Assembly (NCBI GenBank): GCA_009919445.1
Contig: RGBY01000073.1
Location: 1 to 10,422, forward strand
DNA from: Planctomycetia bacterium
GTDB lineage: Bacteria > Planctomycetota > Planctomycetia > Pirellulales > UBA1268
Length of the DNA: 10,422 bases
Reading direction: 5' to 3'
Below the pieces are notes generated by a model. That model was not told the origin of the DNA. It did not search any database and saw only the letters and a program-made list of their open reading frames with translations. The translations under genes were made by a program, and so were the position numbers. Below, piece after piece: positions 7,216 to 10,422 of this stretch (position 1 is its first letter; the number at the start of each line of letters is the position of its first letter).

Positions 7216-7923
7216 ATGGCTGTCACCGTGACCTGGAGCGGACACGCAACTTTCCTTATCGACACCGGCAGTGGAGTGCTGTTGGTCGATCCGTTTTTCG
7301 ATGAATGCCCGACCGCAGCCTTCAAGGCGGCTGACATCGAATGCGATGCCATTCTGCTTACCCACGGTCATTTTGATCATGTGGCCGATGTGGTGCCGAT
7401 TGCCAAGCGAACCGGGGCGCCGGTTTACTGTAGTTTCGAGATCGGCCAATGGCTTGGAAAGCAGGGAGTCGATAAGGCGGTTGGGATGAACCTTGGTGGA
7501 ACCACGGCCGTGCCGGGTGGCAGGGCCAAAATGGAGATGGCCCACCACTCATCGAGTCTGCCCGACGGCAGCTACGGTGGGCCAGCTGCCAGTTGGCTGC
7601 TCGACGTTGGGGCCGCCAGGCTCTTTCTGGCTGGTGACACCTGCTTGTTCTCCGACATGGAGCGGATCGGTCGTCCCGATCCGCAGGGCAGGGGGCTTGA
7701 TCTGGCCATTCTGCCCATCGGTGATCTGTTCACGATGGGGCCAGACGATTCTCTTGAGGCAATTCGACTGCTCGCTCCGCGAGTTGTTCTCCCATGTCAT
7801 TACGGCACCTGGCCGCCGATCGAGCAGGATGCCTCGGCCTGGGCTGACCGCGTTCGCAAAGCGGGTTTGGCCGAGCCCCGAGTCCTCACGCCCGGGGAGA
7901 CGACAACGGTCACGGCAGGCTGA
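7216..7923 (+). CDS. UPF0173 family metal-dependent hydrolase (metallo-beta-lactamase fold)
   Basis: This 235-residue cytoplasmic protein belongs to the UPF0173/YtkL-like branch of the metallo-beta-lactamase superfamily. The metal site is complete by eye: H50-G-H52-F-D54-H55, H110/H111 in MAHHSS, D141 in LAGDT, and H195 in PCHYGTWP. Family-specific stretches include MNLGGT, YGGPAASW, LLPIGD-like AILPIGD, and FTMGPDDS. The N-terminus VTWSGHATFLID and VDPFF also fit. GGAG lies 6 bases before ATG 7216. It follows pgi by 56 bases, which suggests co-transcription. Substrates of this family are not established; hydrolysis of a metabolite or damaged intermediate is possible but not shown. The gene ends 20 bases from the stop of the convergent Rieske gene, with no obvious terminator hairpin between them. 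Confidence 0.93.
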   Translation: MAVTVTWSGHATFLIDTGSGVLLVDPFFDECPTAAFKAADIECDAILLTHGHFDHVADVVPIAKRTGAPVYCSFEIGQWLGKQGVDKAVGMNLGGTTAVPGGRAKMEMAHHSSSLPDGSYGGPAASWLLDVGAARLFLAGDTCLFSDMERIGRPDPQGRGLDLAILPIGDLFTMGPDDSLEAIRLLAPRVVLPCHYGTWPPIEQDASAWADRVRKAGLAEPRVLTPGETTTVTAG

Positions 7924-7943
7924 TATCAGCTGGCAGGCCGTTC

Positions 7944-8291
7944 TCAGCAACGTTCTGCAGGGGGTACCTGAGCCTCGACCATGCCATCAATCACGCGGGT
8001 TGCATAGACGTCAACTTTGAGGGCAGGGTTGTCGCACCAACTCCCGTCGGAGACGTCAAAACGCCAGGCGTGCCAGGGACAGGTGACGCACCCGTCGGTG
8101 AGAGGGCCCGATCCGAGTGATGCCCCCATATGCGGGCAGAGGTCGTCCATGGCGTGATACACCGTGCCATCAAAGAAGATGGCGACGAGTCGGCCTGCGA
8201 CTTCAAAGGTGCGGCCCTCGCCAGCGGGAATCTCGCCACTGCGGACGACAGGTGTGAAGGATGGCTCACGGGAATCGGTCTGTTGGGTCAT
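7944..8291 (-). CDS. Stand-alone Rieske [2Fe-2S] ferredoxin-like protein
   Basis: This is a 115-residue soluble single-domain Rieske protein. The cluster ligands are C52-P-H54 and C71-P-W-H74, separated by 16 residues, with MGASLGSGPLTDG between them and AWRFD after, exactly as in NirD-like and dioxygenase-ferredoxin Rieske domains. It has no membrane anchor or export signal. Such proteins carry electrons to oxygenases or form small subunits of reductases; no partner gene is in the window, so the electron acceptor is unknown. The ATG at 8291 has a strong GGAGG 5 bases upstream. It is divergent from the HAD phosphatase gene with 94 bases between starts. A misassigned NirD is possible, but no nirB is visible nearby. 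Confidence 0.93.
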   Translation of the reverse strand: MTQQTDSREPSFTPVVRSGEIPAGEGRTFEVAGRLVAIFFDGTVYHAMDDLCPHMGASLGSGPLTDGCVTCPWHAWRFDVSDGSWCDNPALKVDVYATRVIDGMVEAQVPPAERC

Positions 8292-8314
8292 GGCTGCCTC
8301 CGACGGGATTGCGA

Positions 8315-8320
8315 TATCAT
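8315..8320 (+). promoter_or_regulatory. Candidate -10 element for the HAD phosphatase gene
   Basis: TATCAT matches the sigma-70 consensus TATAAT at 5 of 6 bases. A start near 8327 would give a leader of about 59 bases before GTG 8386. No good -35 hexamer is found at 16-18 bases upstream, so support is limited to the -10. It overlaps the minus-strand candidate. Confidence 0.3.
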
Positions 8321-8321
8321 A
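8316..8321 (-). promoter_or_regulatory. Candidate -10 element for the Rieske gene
   Basis: On the minus strand this reads TATGAT, 5 of 6 to TATAAT. Transcription would start near 8309, about 18 bases before the ATG at 8291 and just upstream of its GGAGG. The weak -35 would be CGGGCA at 8344-8339, 17 bases away. It shares five bases with the plus-strand -10, so the two promoters could not be occupied together. Confidence 0.3.
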
Positions 8322-8325
8322 GACG

Positions 8326-8365
8326 AACCCAACTTTTCTGCCCGTGATTGCCCAATGCTTGGGTT
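8326..8365. repeat. Inverted-repeat cluster of ACCCAA/TTGGGT half-sites
   Basis: AACCCAA at 8326-8332 is the exact reverse complement of TTGGGTT at 8359-8365. Nested inside is the perfect inverted repeat CCCAA-TGC-TTGGG at 8351-8363. Another TTGGGT lies at 8283-8288 inside the first codons of the Rieske gene. The arrangement allows two mutually exclusive hairpins in the HAD leader, or it may be a set of operator half-sites flanking the divergent -10 elements. Confidence 0.45.
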
Positions 8366-8385
8366 TGCTGGAGGTTGTTTCTGTC

Positions 8386-9243
8386 GTGCGTGTCCCCGTT
8401 GAGTTGCTTGTTCTTGATGTTGACGGAACCGTTACCGACAGTCAGCACGCTGTGACGTCGGCGGCTCATGAGGCAGTGCGGATGGTAGAAGCCGCTGGTA
8501 TTCGTGTGGTCTTGGCGACCGGTCGGCGATATCGCGATGTCTTGCCAGTCGCGCAGGAGCTGGGCCTGACTGGGCCGTTGATCACAGCCTCTGGTGGTTT
8601 GGTCAAGCAGCCCGTAGATCACCAGACACTCTTTCGGGCCAGTTTTGCGGCTGACCTCTTGCCAGCAATCCTCAGCTGTATTGTTGCTGCCGGGCATGAG
8701 CCGGTGATCTACACCGACAGCTATGCCGGCGGCTTTGATTTCTACTGCCGGACCCTGACAGCCGTTGATGCAGCCGGAAAGCCCAGCGGTTTTGGAGAGT
8801 ACCTTGCCCGGAACCGTGAGCTCGCCCGGGTTGAGCCGGCATTGGTCTGCCAGCCACCGGCTGAGGCTTTTGCCGGTTTTGCGATGGGGCCCGTTGACGA
8901 AATGGAAAGGCTTGAGGCAACACTGGCGAAACAGTTCGCCGGGTCTGTTTCGTTGCATACCATTCAAAGTCCCCGCTATCGCGACTGGCTCTGTGAAATT
9001 GCCCCAGCTGGGGTCGATAAGTGGTCGAGTGTGCGGCGACTGGCGTCACGCTGGGGGATTCCTGTCGAGGCCATCTGTGCCGTGGGCGATGATCGCAACG
9101 ACCTGCCCATGATCCGCGGGGCGGGGCTCGGTGTTGCCATGGGCAACGCCCGTGAAGAGGTGCAGCGGGCCGCCGACCGCGTTGTGGCGAGCCATGAGGC
9201 GGGAGGGCTTGTTGAGGTCGCCGCCATGCTGACGGGCGACTGA
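8386..9243 (+). CDS. Cof-type HAD-superfamily phosphatase
   Basis: This 285-residue cytoplasmic HAD hydrolase has all four motifs: nucleophile D11-V-D13-G-T, T45-G-R in LATGRRY, K212 in GVDKWSSV, and G-D235-D236-R-N-D239 followed by MGNAREEVQRAADRVV. The type IIB cap lies between motifs II and III (about residues 75-200), as in Cof/YbiV-like sugar-phosphate and cofactor-precursor phosphatases. The substrate is unknown. GTG 8386 is the likely start since the family begins a few residues before the nucleophile; GGAGG lies 11 bases upstream, a long spacing. A GTG at 8344 would add 14 residues and cover the inverted-repeat leader. The gene is divergent from the Rieske gene, and 128 bases separate it from the next plus-strand gene. 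Confidence 0.93.
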   Translation: MRVPVELLVLDVDGTVTDSQHAVTSAAHEAVRMVEAAGIRVVLATGRRYRDVLPVAQELGLTGPLITASGGLVKQPVDHQTLFRASFAADLLPAILSCIVAAGHEPVIYTDSYAGGFDFYCRTLTAVDAAGKPSGFGEYLARNRELARVEPALVCQPPAEAFAGFAMGPVDEMERLEATLAKQFAGSVSLHTIQSPRYRDWLCEIAPAGVDKWSSVRRLASRWGIPVEAICAVGDDRNDLPMIRGAGLGVAMGNAREEVQRAADRVVASHEAGGLVEVAAMLTGD

Positions 9244-9300
9244 CGAGCCTTGCCTCGCTTGCGCAGCCCTCCAGCCCGGTTGCGGTCTAGCCGACTCGCC

Positions 9301-9329
9301 TTGTGGCAGATGCAGGGGGCTGCGATATA
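9301..9329 (+). promoter_or_regulatory. Weak candidate promoter before the 165-residue gene
   Basis: TTGTGG at 9301-9306 and GATATA at 9324-9329 are 17 bases apart, with TGC directly before the -10 as in extended -10 promoters. Each hexamer matches consensus at only 3 of 6. It would give a leader of roughly 35 bases before GTG 9372. It may mean the last two genes are expressed separately from the HAD gene. Confidence 0.2.
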
Positions 9330-9371
9330 CCGTCGGTCAAGTGACGTTCGGCGTGTCGTGCTGCTTCCGCA

Positions 9372-9869
9372 GTGGGGGCGACGAGGCCTCTGCCCAGCGA
9401 GCCGTTTGCTCCTGGTGATGTGATGTATTCGGCGCTGGTGCGGGATGCCGGCAGTCTTGTTCGCTTTGACTGGTCCGCCAACGCCTGGTCTGGGCCGCCT
9501 CCCGAAACGCTCGCCTGGTGGCGGAGTATTGTGCCCGAGCAGCCTGACAGTGGCGTCAGCCTTGCGCCCGTCGATGTCTTACTCGACACGCTTGAGGCAC
9601 TTGAGAACCAGCCTGACGCGCGGCCACTTCGGTATCTGTTGGCACTGCAGTTGGTCCGGCGGCGGGTCCTGCGGTTTGCCGAAAACTCGCCCGAGCCAGA
9701 GGCTGTTCACAACGATCAAGACGTGGTAAGCCGGGAAGAGACAGTTGCCTTTTTCTGTCGCCGGCGTGAGTGCGACTATCTGGTTGTCGTCGCCAATCCC
9801 TCTCCAGAAGAGCAGGTCGGAATCGAAGAGCAGTTGGCCTCCTTGCTGTGGTCGGGAGGAGAGCCATGA
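9372..9869 (+). CDS. Small hypothetical protein of a planctomycete-type family
   Basis: This 165-residue soluble protein has a segment PFAPGDVMYSALV near the N-terminus, then FDWSANAWSGPPPETLAWWRS, a helix DVLLDTLEAL, PLRYLLALQLVRRRVLRF, and a C-terminal part with CRRRECDYLVVV and a final helix EEQLASLL. I recall this architecture as a conserved planctomycete protein of unknown function; that is memory, not a search. GTG 9372 is the first start in the open frame (a TGA lies at 9342-9344) and has no Shine-Dalgarno site. ATG 9423 has a weak GGTG 5 bases upstream but would cut off the PFAPGD motif. Its stop overlaps the next gene's start by ATGA, a sign of translational coupling. Confidence 0.8.
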   Translation: MGATRPLPSEPFAPGDVMYSALVRDAGSLVRFDWSANAWSGPPPETLAWWRSIVPEQPDSGVSLAPVDVLLDTLEALENQPDARPLRYLLALQLVRRRVLRFAENSPEPEAVHNDQDVVSREETVAFFCRRRECDYLVVVANPSPEEQVGIEEQLASLLWSGGEP

Positions 9870-10422
9870 GAAAAGCCATGAGAAGGCACTCAGCAGTTTT
9901 ATCCTCACCGCTGCTCTGGTTGGCGACGGTGGTGATGCTGGTGGCTGGCAGTGGAGCCAGTTGTCCGGGGGTGCTACGGGGGTACCAGGTCGGCATCATG
10001 CCATTACCCAGAATGCTGCCGGCTCAGCCGACGCGTGAGCAAATCATTACCGCCATCGAAGACAATACCAGCCGGGTGCGGAGTTACATGGCGTCACAGG
10101 CGGTCCTGTCAGTGCCTGGTGTGCCGCGGCTTTCGGCCCAGGTTGCCTGCGAGCCCCCTCGCCGTTTCCGGCTTCGGGCACAGACTTCTTTGACTGGAAA
10201 TGAACTTGATCTGGGGAGTAACGACGATCTCTTCTGGCTCTGGATCAGGCGTCACGAGCCGCCGATCATGCTGTTTTGCCGACACGATCAGTATGATCAG
10301 TCTTCGGCTCGGCGATTGCTCCCCATTCGGGCCGACTGGTTTCCAGAGTTGTTGGGGTTGGTCCGCTTTGATCCAAGCGATAGGCATGAAGGTCCCTTCA
10401 CGGTGGCTGACGGCCGGTTCGA
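9866..10422 (+). CDS. Secreted LolA-like or lipoprotein-like hypothetical protein, 3' end cut off
   Basis: The frame is open from ATG 9866 to the window end, giving 185 residues without a stop. Residues 12-31 are hydrophobic (LLWLATVVMLVAG) and lead to GASC33, a possible but non-standard lipobox because Gly, not Leu, is at -3. After that comes a helix, TREQIITAIEDNTSRVRSY, and alternating beta strands (LSAQVACEPPRRFRLRAQT, NELDLGSNDDLFWLWI, PPIMLFCRHDQY). This fits the half-barrel of LolA/LppX/DUF4292-like envelope proteins, which hold hydrophobic ligands. GGAGGAG at 9855-9861 precedes the ATG, and the start overlaps the preceding stop (ATGA), so the pair is probably translated together. The fold is inferred from pattern; the C-terminus is missing. 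Confidence 0.88.
   Translation, partial: MRKAMRRHSAVLSSPLLWLATVVMLVAGSGASCPGVLRGYQVGIMPLPRMLPAQPTREQIITAIEDNTSRVRSYMASQAVLSVPGVPRLSAQVACEPPRRFRLRAQTSLTGNELDLGSNDDLFWLWIRRHEPPIMLFCRHDQYDQSSARRLLPIRADWFPELLGLVRFDPSDRHEGPFTVADGRF

Noticed and set aside
8317..8967. Minus-strand open frame of 216 codons opposite the HAD gene
   Set aside because: All HAD motifs are on the plus strand; this frame also runs through the divergent control region.
1..10422. A defence island, toxin-antitoxin pair, secretion system or mobile element
   Set aside because: No nuclease, integrase, transposase, toxin-sized coupled pair with matching motifs, terminal repeats or CRISPR-like repeats were seen on either strand.

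Overview
The window looks like chromosomal DNA of a planctomycete, probably Pirellulales-like. The reasons are a secreted CxPxR sulfatase, small lineage-typical proteins at the right end, single genes alternating between strands, GC-rich sequence, and Shine-Dalgarno sites that range from strong to absent. This placement rests on gene content and recalled family resemblance, not on a search. I see no tRNA, rRNA, CRISPR array, insertion sequence, phage gene or attachment site.

Layout. Positions 1-177 hold the C-terminus of a plus-strand gene, possibly ending in an NPCBM-like domain. On the minus strand follow a sulfatase (215-1741) and, upstream of it, a 166-residue protein of unknown function (1849-2349). 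A 224-base divergent gap leads to a plus-strand DUF1015 protein (2574-3830). This converges, with only 5 bases between stops, on a minus-strand archaeal-type phosphoglycerate mutase (3836-5041), which lies behind an ABA4-like membrane protein (5115-5570). A 140-base divergent gap with a perfect 16-base tandem repeat separates these from plus-strand glucose-6-phosphate isomerase (5711-7159) and an UPF0173 metallo-beta-lactamase-fold hydrolase (7216-7923). A stand-alone Rieske protein (7944-8291, minus) and a Cof-type HAD phosphatase (8386-9243, plus) are divergent across a compact control region. The window ends with two translationally coupled plus-strand genes: a small protein (9372-9869) and a cut-off secreted LolA-like protein (9866-end).

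How the genes fit together. Two glycolytic steps are present: glucose-6-P to fructose-6-P, and 3-phosphoglycerate to 2-phosphoglycerate. The DUF1015 protein carries a DGHHR motif resembling the ParB/serine-kinase superfamily and sits beside the 3-phosphoglycerate enzyme, which makes a link to serine metabolism a testable idea. The sulfatase fits breakdown of sulfated polysaccharides. Most of the window is housekeeping or poorly characterised conserved genes. I do not see a clear multi-gene defence or mobile system. The best leads are the DUF1015 protein, the bacterial ABA4-like protein, the coupled end pair, and the two compact intergenic regions.
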